From Sceloporus undulatus (Eukaryota; Chordata; Lepidosauria; Squamata; Phrynosomatidae), in the NCBI RefSeq assembly GCF_019175285.1, contig NC_056528.1, forward strand, positions 49,661,926 through 49,725,925: 64,000 bases of DNA. Direction: 5' to 3'. The translations under genes were made by a program, and so were the position numbers. Shown in pieces: positions 35,175 through 47,200 of this stretch. The stretch's first letter is position 1. Each line of letters starts with the position of its first letter. The notes under the pieces are model-generated. The model worked only from the letters and a program-made list of their open reading frames with translations, did no database searches and was not told the DNA's origin.

Positions 35175-35450
35175 CTAACTGGGGCAGGCTTTTAATGCTG
35201 TTTGTAAGATTTGTATATGACCTTTCAATGCATTTTAATCTTTCTAATGTTTAAGGTTTTATCTTTATAAATGGCTTAATTATTATTATTATTTTGAATA
35301 ACTTTTATGGCTATACTTTTATCGAAGCTTTTATATAATTTTTATTCTATGTATTTCTTTAAAAAATAGGATGTCGGCTGCCTTGAGTCCCATTATCGGG
35401 AGAAAGGCAGGATATAAGTTAATCAAAATAAATAAATAGATTAAATAAAT
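35175..35450 (+). repeat. LINE 3' end
   Basis: A T-rich stretch leads to ggctgccttgagtcccatta, gggagaaaggcaggatataa and a (aaat)n tail. Confidence 0.6.
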
Positions 35451-37084
35451 AATTGCATAAATAATACTGCAGGGCCCATGCTATCTTGAAGGATTCAGGA
35501 GCTGTAGCCTCAAAAAAAGGAAGGCCGAGATCCTACGACGAGGAGATGGAGAGTAACTTTACACCACAGTTGCAGAAAGCCACCTGGTTAGTGCACAAAG
35601 ACCATGCGGAATCAAGTGTGCAACCAGGCAAAATGAACACAAACACACACACACACTATGCACAACTATGTACCACCACGGTGCAACTTTGCTTTTGCAA
35701 CCCTTGAACTTAATGCAGCCATTCTTCATTGTACCGTTTCCAGAGGGGGGATTTATGCATGTGTTGATTTGTGGTCAACTGTTTTTATGTTCCAGCCGGC
35801 AGAGGATTGTCCTTTAAAAATAAAAAGGCACCTGCCAGGTAAGGCAACTTGCTAAGCCAAAGAGTTTGGATGCAAGACACTGGCATGCTCTTGCTATGGT
35901 TGGATTAATGTTCCCTCGTTCCTACAGAACCCCAAATTCTCTCTCATAATTGGAAGGATACTAAGGAGTGATAAACACTAGGACTCAATGGGATGAACCC
36001 CATGCATTTGGAACTAACAGCCCTGTGAATCGGTTCCCTGGCTCTTCATAGGGGCATCCCAAGGCATTTCTCCATCTGAAGATAAAATGATGCCCGCCTC
36101 CAATTTGCCAGTCTGCATCCAGAAGGCTGCTGGACTGGAAGGTGGGTCTTACTTCAACACTGGCAGTGTCCACAACGCCAGATTCATTTGTATCGGGACC
36201 CTGGGACACATTGTGTATACATCCCACAACATTGGAGAGCTCATGAGAACCACTAAGAGTCAAGGGTTTTCCCAGCAAGCAATGGATCTCTAACTAGACA
36301 GACACAAATCCTCTTTGCATATCCTCCCACCCGGAGGCCTCACCATTCAGCAACAGAACAATACATAGATTTACATGGAAATCATTTTCAACCAACAGTA
36401 TATATACCCCACTCTCTTCCATGCCAGCATTCTCTGAAGGTGCTAGCAACAGATGCTGTTGAAACATCAGCAATAAACTATTCCAGAAAATGGCCACACA
36501 ACCCCAAAAGCCCACAAAAACTTTGGATGCAGACCATGAAAGCCTTTGACTTCACAACTAAGAGTCCACCACTACTTCCTCCAAACATGCGGCGCCTGAG
36601 GCCACTATACCTTACAATAGGGCCGGCCCTGAAAAGGCTCGTCACTTCCATTTGTAAGTGTAAGGAGCTAGGGAAGACTCTAGGAAATGGTAAATCTAAC
36701 CAGATACCAACGCCTTTGCATCCTTCCAGGCTCAAACACTTTCCCAGGAGCATCGTTGCAAATGCAACCGAAAAGGAATCATTCGCCCACCGACCCCAAC
36801 ACAGGTCTTCTTATTGCACCTCGTCTTTTCTTCTCTGACTTCCACTTTTCTTATCTGACTTCCACCCAGGACTAGTGACTGTTTGATTCTATTTGGAGGA
36901 CAACATACAGCACAGACGAAGGTGAGTAGAGAAACGGTGTGGGAACCGGAGAACTAAAAGTTGTCTAAAGTGCAGTGCAGGTTCTGTGATCTTTTGCTTT
37001 TGTACACTGTGAATTGTGAAACTATCTTTGTTTCGACTGCTGTGAGCTGCCTTGAGTTCCATACAGGGAGAAGGGAGCAGAATA

Positions 37085-37106
37085 GTAGTAGTAGTAGTAG
37101 TAGTAG

Positions 37107-37135
<29 letters not shown>
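37085..37135. repeat. (TAG)n(TAA)n compound microsatellite
   Basis: About nine TAG units followed by about nine TAA units, apparently in the tail of a LINE-like end (gctgccttgagttccatac at 37046). Confidence 0.9.
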
Positions 37136-37137
<2 letters not shown>

Positions 37138-37161
37138 CAGTATTCTGTATCAGCTGCTGCA

Positions 37162-37216
37162 GTGGGCCCTAAGTATCTGCTGGGGTTTGGTTCCAGGACC
37201 AAAATCTGTGGATGCT
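37162..37216. mobile_element. Tigger-like transposon end
   Basis: The sequence gggccctaagtatctgctgg, ggtttggttccaggacc and aaaatctgtggatgct resembles the conserved terminus of Tigger-type pogo elements. A complementary end is at 39470-39590. Confidence 0.55.
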
Positions 37217-37645
37217 CCTTTCTATTCTTCCGGAGGCAGATGCAGATCCCCTTTTCCTGCCAGGCCTTTGAGAGCAGATTGCTCAGGGAGAAAGGGCCTT
37301 TCCTAACGTCCTGCACTGTTTACATCTACTGTTTTTCTTTTTCACCGTCACACTTTTAACCTCTTTTAATTCTATTGATACATTTTAATATATTTTTTAA
37401 AAAATATTTTCTATTTTATGGCTGACGTTCTCTTTGGGACTTACTTCTTCGTAAATGGCCTTACGTCCATCCAAAAATGGAACTGAGTAGTTCCACCATG
37501 TACCTTAAGGGCAGCTGTGATGTTATAATATTTGGGCATCGGTTATGCCATGATAGAGTGACTGATGCACCATGAACCAATGCTCAATGGGCACTGATGG
37601 GCATTGGGGTACTCACCAATGCACATTTGGATACCAGCTAGGAAG

Positions 37646-37884
37646 TGCCAGAGAACAACAGGAATGCCTAGTGCACATAAGAAGTGAATGACAGGCATCA
37701 GAAATATCTGATGCACATAAGAATGACCGATGAACATCAGAAATGCACAATGCACATAGGAATTGTGTGATGCATATCAGAAATGCCTGATGCATATAAG
37801 AAAGTGTGTGATGCACATCACAAATGCCTAATGCATATAGGAAGTGCCCAAAGAGCATCAGAAATGTCTGATGCACATTGGAAC
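37646..37884. repeat. 20-bp minisatellite with a 40-bp alternating higher-order unit
   Basis: About twelve units of 20 bp starting TG and ending in an A-rich block. Odd and even units alternate between a cataagaag-type and a catcagaaa-type end, so the real period is about 40 bp. Typical units are tgcctgatgcatataagaaa and tgtgtgatgcacatcacaaa. Confidence 0.75.
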
Positions 37885-38525
37885 AATCTGAAAACTATCT
37901 GAAATTTTGCATGATGTGATTGACTCTATCTGTATTAAAATTTATCAGCCACCTTGAGTCCAGGACTGGGGGAAAAGGTGAGATGATAACAATAAGATTT
38001 ACTTTGGTGTTGACTCCTCAGCCAACAATTGAATCAGTGGGTCTACTCTAGTTAGGACTAACCTACAGGATTCGGCCCCTTATCTCACGCCACCATAAAC
38101 CTCCATTTACAATGGACCCCGAGGCTAGGCATTGGGTTATGCTTTCCTAGCACTGCTCAAAGCTTCTAAAGTCCTTTTCACACCCAGAAGTGGGTGAGGA
38201 ATAAACATATTCGGTAGGCAGCTGGGTTTTTTGCCCCCCCCCCAAATTTTTCTTTTTCTGAAAGACAAGAGTCACTAATGCACACTTGCCCACAAAGAGG
38301 CCACTTGGAAATATGTTCAACGATGCAACATGGCACAAAAGCAAAGCTCCTGAACGCAAGACGCTGCTGCAACCAGCAACGGCTGGAAAATACCTGCAGG
38401 GATCGGCCACTAACCCACCCCCCAACACACACACACACACACCCCTGACCGGGGAAAAGTGGCCAGAAGGATTGGGGGGACCTCTCCCCACCTGACCCCA
38501 CCATGGCCGCGCTCTTCCGCCTTTC

Positions 38526-40731
38526 TCAATCCGACCACTCGTTCTCATCCAGCTCCGAGTCGTCGTCCGACTCGCTGTACTCGACGGCAATCCTGCGGGA
38601 GAGGATCGTGGCCACGTCGTTGCCCACCGGCTCCTTCTTGGCCTCTTGCTCCCACTGCTCTTGAACTTTCCGGAGCTGGATTCCTGCATTTGCAAAGAAA
38701 GAAAACATCTTAGAGCCAGTCCTTCTCAAACACAGACAAAGGGTTCCTCTACACTGTAGAAAGAATGCAGTTTGACATCACTTCAACTGCCATGGCTCCC
38801 TCCTCTGTAATCCTGGGATTTGTAGTTCTGGGAGGCACCACCAGTCATTGGCAAAGAGGATCAAAGACCTTGCAAAAGTACAAATCCCAGGATTACAGAG
38901 GATGGAGCTACAGCACTTAAAGTGGTGTCAAATTGCATTAGTGTAGATGCACCCGAAGTAGGAGGATAATACCGGTTGTTAGGTTTTTTCTCTCTACCTT
39001 ACTCAAGTATGTTGAATATTACTAAAGTCCAAAGTATATTACACAAGAATATTACAAAACTGCACATTGCAAATGAAAATGAGAAGGTAGTTTAAGTCCT
39101 GTCTGTCTTGACATGATTTACGTCGGAGTGCATGTCTAAACAATGGGGAACTCAAAGGCCAAAGGATAAGGAGGCCCAACTGTACTATGTTTTCTCTAGG
39201 AATCTCTAGGTCCTCCAGCCCAACTCTGGGGTCAACATCTGCTGGAAGCTGACCACAGAATTGTGCCGAAGGACCTACAAATGCCTAGTGAATTCTTCTC
39301 TCTAGGAATCTCTAGGTCCTCCAGCGCAACGTTTGGTGAAAGTTGGCCACAGAGTCACACTGGAGGACCTATATTAATAACATCTGTGAATAACCAAATC
39401 TGCAAAAGTCAAAGCTGCAAATGTGGAGGGACGAGTGTGTGTGCGTATATAAAAATAATGAAACTTGAGTATTGATGGATTTTGGTATCTATGGGAGGTC
39501 CTGGAACCAAACCCTAGTGGATACCAAGTGCCCAATGTAATCAAATCCAAAAATAATTAAAGCTGCAAATGCAAAAGGCCCACTGTAAATAAATACATCG
39601 TGCTATTTGATGGCACTGGTGATCACCGCTGGTCAAAAAGCTGATGTAGATACTTACCCCGGCGGATTGCAGCCAAGAGGTCGCTTCTGGCATCGCTCAT
39701 TGGGATCAGGGAGATCTGCTGCTTGCGGGGTTCGACCGTCAGGGCCGGGGGCGAGGCGGAGTGAGCGGGCGAAGCGGTCACCGTTGGGGGGCCGGGGGGC
39801 GGGGGCGGTGGGGCAACAGGAGGCCCCATGGGGCCAGTCTGAGGGGGAGAAGCGGAGTAGGGGCAAGGTGGAGCCGGAGGTGGGGAGGGGGCATAGGCAG
39901 CATGAGCGGCAGAGGCGGCCGTAGTGGCCGGAGGGGCCGATATGGGGCTGTCGAAGGCTGTTTGTGCCGAGGGGATGACGGGAGGAGGCGGCGGAGGAGC
40001 GGGGGGCACAAAGTATTCGGCCATCTGCACCTGTTGGGGGCTGGAAAGAGAAAGGAGAAAGAGGCCACTTGAATACTGGCGGAAATAAAATGAGTATTTC
40101 TCTAAAAGGTCATCCCCTTGACCCTTGTCCCTCTTGGTCAACTGCGTCACCCTGACCCTCTTTGAAGCTCGCCAAACTCGACAACTGTTTTTGTGCTGCT
40201 TTTAGGAGTCAAGAGCATCACCAGAACTAACCCTGTGGTATTCAAGTCGGATGGACAAAGAGGGCAGCCAACCCTCCGACCGAAACATTGAAATTTTCAT
40301 TGGTTGGGCAATTGATGCTGAATAATTCAAAAGTACACCTAGCAGCAGGGAGGGATGGCCTAGGAATACCGACAAATAAAGGATGAAAGACTACTTGGAT
40401 CCTCTTCACACAAACGTATTCTTCTTAACAAATAAAACAAACCACAAATATAGTAACTAATATGCTAACATGGGCATTGCTGGGTCATTTTGCACAGATG
40501 TTTGCACTGCAAAATGAAGGGTGTGAATATGGCAAAGTTGCACTGTATAGTCAGAGCTTGGAGAAGTTACTTTTTTGGGCTATAGGTCCCAGAATTGTTA
40601 TTCCAGTTGGGAGATTCTGGGAGCAGTAGTCCCCCACCCCCCCCAAAAAAGCAACTTTGCTTGGCTTCTGATAAGACTACTTTTTTTAGGGAGCTGTAGG
40701 GAAATAACCACACACACACACACACACACAT

Positions 40732-40779
<48 letters not shown>

Positions 40780-41174
40780 CTTTATTTATAAAGCACTGTA
40801 CATTTTATCTTTTTATTGCGATCTGTAGGGAGAGGCGGCTAAAAATGAATGAATAAATAAATAAATAATAACAATATAGCCATCAGAGCTGCATTCTGCT
40901 GCCCTCTTATGATGATACAGAAAGCACCCATCCTCCCAATTTCCAGCCTAACTTCACCCACCAGGATTCAAATTGTTTCCCACTAGTCTGGTTTAAATAT
41001 GTGCAGGTGATGATGATGATGATGATGATTTTATTCATTAGCATTCATTTATCTGAGTGACTGCAAAGTCCTGGCCACCTCTACATGTCTCCCTTGGTGT
41101 TAGTCCTAAGTTACTACATTTGGAACCTTTCCTGCATGTGTCACTACCTCCTCCTCCCTTTCTCCCCCTGCCTT

Positions 41175-41215
<41 letters not shown>

Positions 41216-44200
41216 TATTATTATTATTATTATTATTTCTACCCCGCCTCTCCAATAAGATCGAGGCGTCTTACAACAATAAGTCCCATGCAGTATAATA
41301 AAATAGTTCCCACTATCCCCTCTCTCCTTAAAACAAATCACATGTTCCAGTTTTATCGGTGGTAATATCTTGACTTTTGAAGGAGGAAAAAAAGGAAACT
41401 GGCAGGGAATTCTTTTCAACTGAAGACACAGCAAATTCTGCCCATAGGCATCCATGCAAAAGGGGATCCAGGGAAGCATGGAAACAGCAGGATTTGACTC
41501 TTCAGTTGATGGGGAGGGGGTGGCATTCATTGATTGTGATTATGGCAAACAGGAACCAATAAATAGATCAATAAATAGAAATGGAGCTAAATCAATCAAC
41601 TTTTGCAGAGGTGGATAAAAATGGTTTTCGTTCTGTCTGCCTGCCTGATGTCCATCTGTCCTTAGAGGCACCAGAAAGGCAAGCGTCCTCAGTCCAGTTT
41701 CAACAAGATGTCAGTGCTGCTTTCCAAGGTAAGGGGAGATGGAGGCTAAGTTTCCATGGGTCAACCATGGCTTGTGTTTACATCAAGGGAGAAAGGGACT
41801 GGGTGAACAACGATGAAGGTTCGGCCAAGGTGCTCTCATACAATCCCAACATAGATGGTCACTCACCCTAAGGTAGGTACCTTTTCCCATGCCATCTTAC
41901 TATAGCCAGCTGGCTTCACAGGATGAACATTCGTCTTACAAAGCAGAATGGCCTTCCAAGAAACAGTGTTTCTACTATTGTTATGCACCTCATGGAAACC
42001 CTATGCTAAAGTTTTTGGGTAAGATTTCTTCATGAGAGGTTCACCATTGCTTTTATCTGAGGCTGAGAGAGTGAGACTTGCCCAAGGCAACCAAGTGGAC
42101 TTCCATGGCTGAGCAGGGATCTGAACCCTGGCCTCCCAGAGTCCTACCCCAACACCACACAGGCTCCTTAAACACTAGAAATGACCAAAACTCAAACTAC
42201 ACAACAAACTACTAGGCTTCAAATTGCAAACCAAGCCTCTCGCACTACATTGTTATGCATCTTTAAGAAGTTGTGTGCCTTCCGGCAACCCTATCCTAGG
42301 GTTTCCTTTGCAACATTTATTATTCAGAGGAGGTTGGCCATTGCCTTCTTCTGGTTTAGAATGACAGCATTGAGCAACAGTCATTGTCCCAGGAGGGGAG
42401 TATGGTCATAATGGGACCACTGTGCAAGTGGAGTGAGCAGCACTGCTGTTGTACAACGCGCAATGCGCAATCGTACAATGCTTTGCAAGACAGGCTGCAA
42501 GGAGGGGGGGTAACTAATTCCAGTGTAGCCACAATGCTCTGCTAATCCAGAACGGAAGGCAATGGCAAGTCATGGGTGCCTTGAACCCATGACTTGCCAA
42601 GGAAACATATCCCCATCTTTTGGGGTGCCCTGTTGTGTGTGATGGGAGCCCCTGTTGTGCGATGGGATATCTTGTGCTGTACCCTGTTGAGTATCCTCAC
42701 GATTCTCTAACCCTAACCCTCCATCACAGCCAATGACACAGGATCTCTGCCAGGTTCTGCACCAGACCAACCCCAAAATATAGCACCTCTCCACTGACTC
42801 AGAAGTTTCCAATCATCCCTTATTGTTGTCAACTGCCTTTGAGTCGACACTGACACATGGCAACCTGTGGATGATAGATCTCCACGATTCCCTATCCTCC
42901 ACTGCTCTGCTTAGTTCCTGCAATCTCACACCTGTATCCTCCCTGCCTAGTGCTAACTCTCTCTCTCAAAGGCCAAAGCTACCCCTAGTAGAGAAAGGAA
43001 AGGAGTCAGGTGTCCATACCCATAATCCTTGACTATCTGAGGCCTTGGTCCATTTAGCATAGTCTCTGGCGGCTGCGGCACATGAGGCTGTTGGACCCGG
43101 CTGAGACTGTTCTGGCGGCTTCCGGCTGCTGGGGGTCTGTAGATATGCTCCTGGGCTTGGCTAGCCACCAGGATGACCTCCTTGTTGTCTGCTGCCAGGT
43201 GTGAAGCCGGAGCTAAGATCTGCTGGATAGGATGGTTAGGACTGGCCGGGTATGAGTGATCAGCTACATCGGATGCATAAGATCTGCCACACACAAAAAC
43301 ACCAAAAGGTTGTACAGCTGGAGGGCAGGGAAAGGAGGAGGAGGAGGAGGAACAACATTGAAAAGGAAGTCTGTGATGGCATCTACCGGCTGCTGGGAAC
43401 CAGGTGTATGAAGACACAAGGGATGGACCTTTAAATTAGGGATATCCAGAGTATGGGCATCGTGAAGAAGGGTGTCTCAACTTGTCATCTGGCCTCCTGT
43501 TTGTGAGCAGCGATAGTGTTCAGTCCAACTCAGGGCACGTCTACATTGCTTAGTTATATCAGCTTCATACTGCTTTAATTGCAACGGCTCTGTCCTAGGG
43601 GATTCTGGGATCTGCAGTCCTTAGACCTTTTCTGTCTCTAAGTCTGTCATTGAGAGGAGTTGAGCACTAAAGCACTGTAGCAGAGGAGTGCATGTGTCAC
43701 AACTACAAATCCCAGGATCCAGCAATGTTGAACACCTTGGACCCCATTTGGGGAGAAAGGCAGTCTATAAATGCAATGCAATCAATCAATACAGCAGTGT
43801 GAAAGTGCTAGAATTGTGCAGTGTGGACGCTATGATATCACTATTGGTGGGAGGTTTGGCATACATTACAGCAAAACGAGGTGATGCACCAAGCATTTGA
43901 GTTTTCCTGCAGAAATGTGACATTCCATAGCCTTAATTCTATTCACTAACAACAACCAGAGTAGACCCATCGATTTACCCACTGAATGGCGAGTCAACAT
44001 CTAGGTTAGCCTTCTCAGTTCACTGGGTCTATTCCAGTTCAGGCTGTCAATAGGATTCAAGGCAATATGTTTTTCTATCTCACAAAAAAAAAAGCTTTCA
44101 TGAAATTGTCTCATACACCCCAAAAAGAAAGTTTTGAAGTGTGAAAAAAAAAATTCAGCAGCAAATTCAGCACAAAAATTCATTATTTCGATCAGGCTGC

Positions 44201-47200
44201 ATCTACATTGGAGAATATAGACAACTGGACACCGCTGTGGCTGAATGCTATGGATTCCTGGGATCTGGAGTTTATTGTGGCACCGGAGCTCTTCGATAGA
44301 GAAGGGTAAATGTCTTGCAAAACTACAAATCCCACAATTCCATAGCATTGAGCTGCAGCAGTTAAAATGGTGTCAAACTGTGGTTATTCTGTATTTATTG
44401 CTCCAGAGAAGACAAACATTTGAGACTGCTCACAATCCCATGAGAAAATGGCACACGCCAGGTTCGACATCCCTAATTTAAAGAAAGGGACACAGACATG
44501 CAGGCCACAATGGTGTGCGCAAGGGGTAGGAAGGGAGCACTGCAGCTCAAGCGGCAAGCTCTTTGGCTTGTCTCACGGAGGTCCCAAACTGCGCATCTTG
44601 CCTCTTATCTCAGCATCATCTGAAAGCAGCAAAGCCCATGCAAGGATGAAGCAGGACCTGAGCAGCAAACGTAGCACTTCCGTGGAAGAGGGTCCCAAGG
44701 ATCCCCCTTGGTCACCCCCAGGACCTGCATCTAGTCACAACAGAGCCTTTGCTGTTGGCGGCGGTGGCAGCAGCATCCAGATTGCCAAAGAAAGGAGTAG
44801 TCAAAGGAAAGCGAAGCCAACAAGAAGACCAGCAAAGAAAAGAAAGAGATCGAGCGAAGCGTGTAATACGTAAAACCTGCCTATTATCGGGGGACAGTGA
44901 TCCTTCCGATGAGGCCATGTGATATGGGGATGGTGAGAACCTGTTATCGGGACGGAATTCCTTATCGTAGGCCATCATGTTCCACTCCAGGCGCCGGTTG
45001 CGGGCTTTCCGCACTTTCTTCACTTCCCGGGTTGAGTCCTCCACAAGTCGCTGCTCCTGGAGGAAAGCCGGGAGAATGAGAGAGAGGGAACATCACGGAT
45101 GATCTTTGGGGACCCTATGCGCACTTAGTCTGGCACACTGCGCAAGGTACGAACTGGGAAAGAGCCAAGCACACTTCCTTGATCTCACAAGAGGAAATGC
45201 GGGATTTGAAGGGAGCTAACTAGCTGGCAATTAATTGATGAAATTAATGGAGAACAAGATATGTTGCAAATCCAATAACATCCAAAGTCCGCCCAGCAGC
45301 GCTACTTTTATTGGATCAGCCAAAATGCATGTTATACACCTTGCAAGCTTTCGAAGCTCCACTGGCTTCTTCATCAGGGAATCAGTGGAAACGGAAGGCC
45401 AACTGTACTAACATAACTCTTATTCATATGCAAGCTAAACCCAGTGAGTTTCCATGGCCAAGCAGGGAATTGAACCCTGGTCTCTAGAAACATCCACATT
45501 GTATGTGGACTTTGCATGCTATTGGATTTGCTATATGGCCAATACAGAAGTTTTAAAGATCTGTTGTGGTTACTGTGTGCTGCCAAGCCATTTCCAACCT
45601 ATATTTGAATTTCAATCTCCCAGCATCCTAATCCAACCTCAAACCACTGCAGCACACTGTATGTATGTATATTATGTATGTATGTATGTGTTGTAATTTA
45701 ACAAATGCCCCTTTCAAATGTATGATTTTTTCCCCTCCAGCTATCATTCCATTTTAGGGCTCGGGGTTTAGCTGAATGATCAATCTGTATTGGCACTATG
45801 TTTGAAATTTGTAGAGGTACATGAGCTTTAAAACCATCCACGATCCTTGGAAAATATCTTACTGCTCAGGCAGAAATGCACTCTGTCAGCGCTTTGCATT
45901 TCCAAAGTACCTTGCAGAAATATATTATTTACAATGAGAAGAACATATTTTAGAGTCTCTTCAGGGATTTTCTATTGACCAACTTGAGACTGACGGCTTA
46001 TGAGTTGTCATGCTCTGGATGGACAGTGAAAAAGGACTGTGTTCAAACACACAAACACACTCCCCACCGCTTGTACCTTCTGCCTGCGTTTCTCTTTCCT
46101 CTTATCTTCTGTGGCTTGCAGCATCTTTTCTTTCCACAAGTTGAAGAAATAGGAAGGGTCAGTGTAGAATTTCAAACCATCTTTTTTGTCATCTCTGAAA
46201 TAGACAAGGAAGAAGAGAGACTCAATTATTAGTGATCACTTAAAAGGCTATAAATAATCGACTTAGTAGAGAGGAAATGTGGTACACTGGTTAGAGAGAG
46301 ACTAGCTGTTATCACTCAGGCTTAAAATCTCTCGTTCAGCTAAATACTGAATGAGCAAACCAGTGTTCAGCAAACCAGTATGTCTTAGGTTGCATCTACA
46401 CTGCAGAATTAATGCTGTTAGATGTCACTTTAACCACCATGGCTCCATGTTACGGAGTCTTGGGATATGTAGTTTGGTGAGCTATTTAGCTTTCTGGCAC
46501 CACAACAAACTACAAATCCCATAGCATGGAACCATGACAGTTAAAGCAGTATCATACTGCTTTAATTCTGCCATGTGGCAGCAGCCTAAGTTCAATCTCC
46601 CCAGCCAGGTTGCAGCGAGGATAATAAGGAGGTAAGTATTATATTTTGTTATTATATTTATTTGTATTCTGCTTTTCTCCCAAAATTGGGAGACAAAAGC
46701 GAAACAGATGCGATTTCAACTCTTTGGAAGAAAATCAAATCAAGGCGAACCCTGCACTCCTGAAGTCCTGCTGTTCTAACACTTGAACCACACTGTCTCT
46801 CTCTAAAATAGCCACCACCTGATCAGTTTTTCAGGTCTGGATTCTCATATTAGACACAGTACTGAATCCTGTAGGTTAGTCTCCAATTGGATCAACTGTC
46901 GACTGGTTGAGACCATTATTGACTGGTGAGATTGAGACAGGTCAATTTCATTGATGCAATGGGTTTCTCCAGTTTGAACTAGCAACAGGACTCAGACTGC
47001 AAAGCTATTAGCTGTCTTCTATTTCTTTGGGGAAATGGTCCTTATACCTATAAGGAGTGAGGATGTTGAGTGGTGGAGGTTTGTCACAGCGTTGGTACAT
47101 CTCCATCACAGGATTGGGGATGGAGTTGCGCGACACGACTTGCTGGTTCTGGATGGTGGAGCTCTTGAATGCTTTCCGCATGTTGATGTCCTGCAACGAG

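Larger units (their letters stand above)
32600..38525 (-). other. DNA downstream of the WASF3-like stop codon (possible long 3' UTR, then intergenic)
   Basis: No coding exon is supported on either strand. The stretch contains a foldback MITE (34308-34548), a dispersed repeat (35020-35140), a LINE tail (35175-35450), a foldback half-copy (36425-36560), TAG/TAA microsatellites (37085-37135), a Tigger-like end (37162-37216) and a 20-bp minisatellite (37646-37884). How much belongs to the WASF 3' UTR cannot be told from sequence alone. Confidence 0.35.

Noticed and set aside
39623-40150. The open plus-strand frames opposite the proline-rich WASF exon
   Set aside because: They are antisense shadows of the GC-rich, proline-coding exon 39658-40040.
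42704-42722. Short ctaaccctaaccct, a possible second telomeric repeat
   Set aside because: Only about two to three units; this length is expected by chance in 64 kb.
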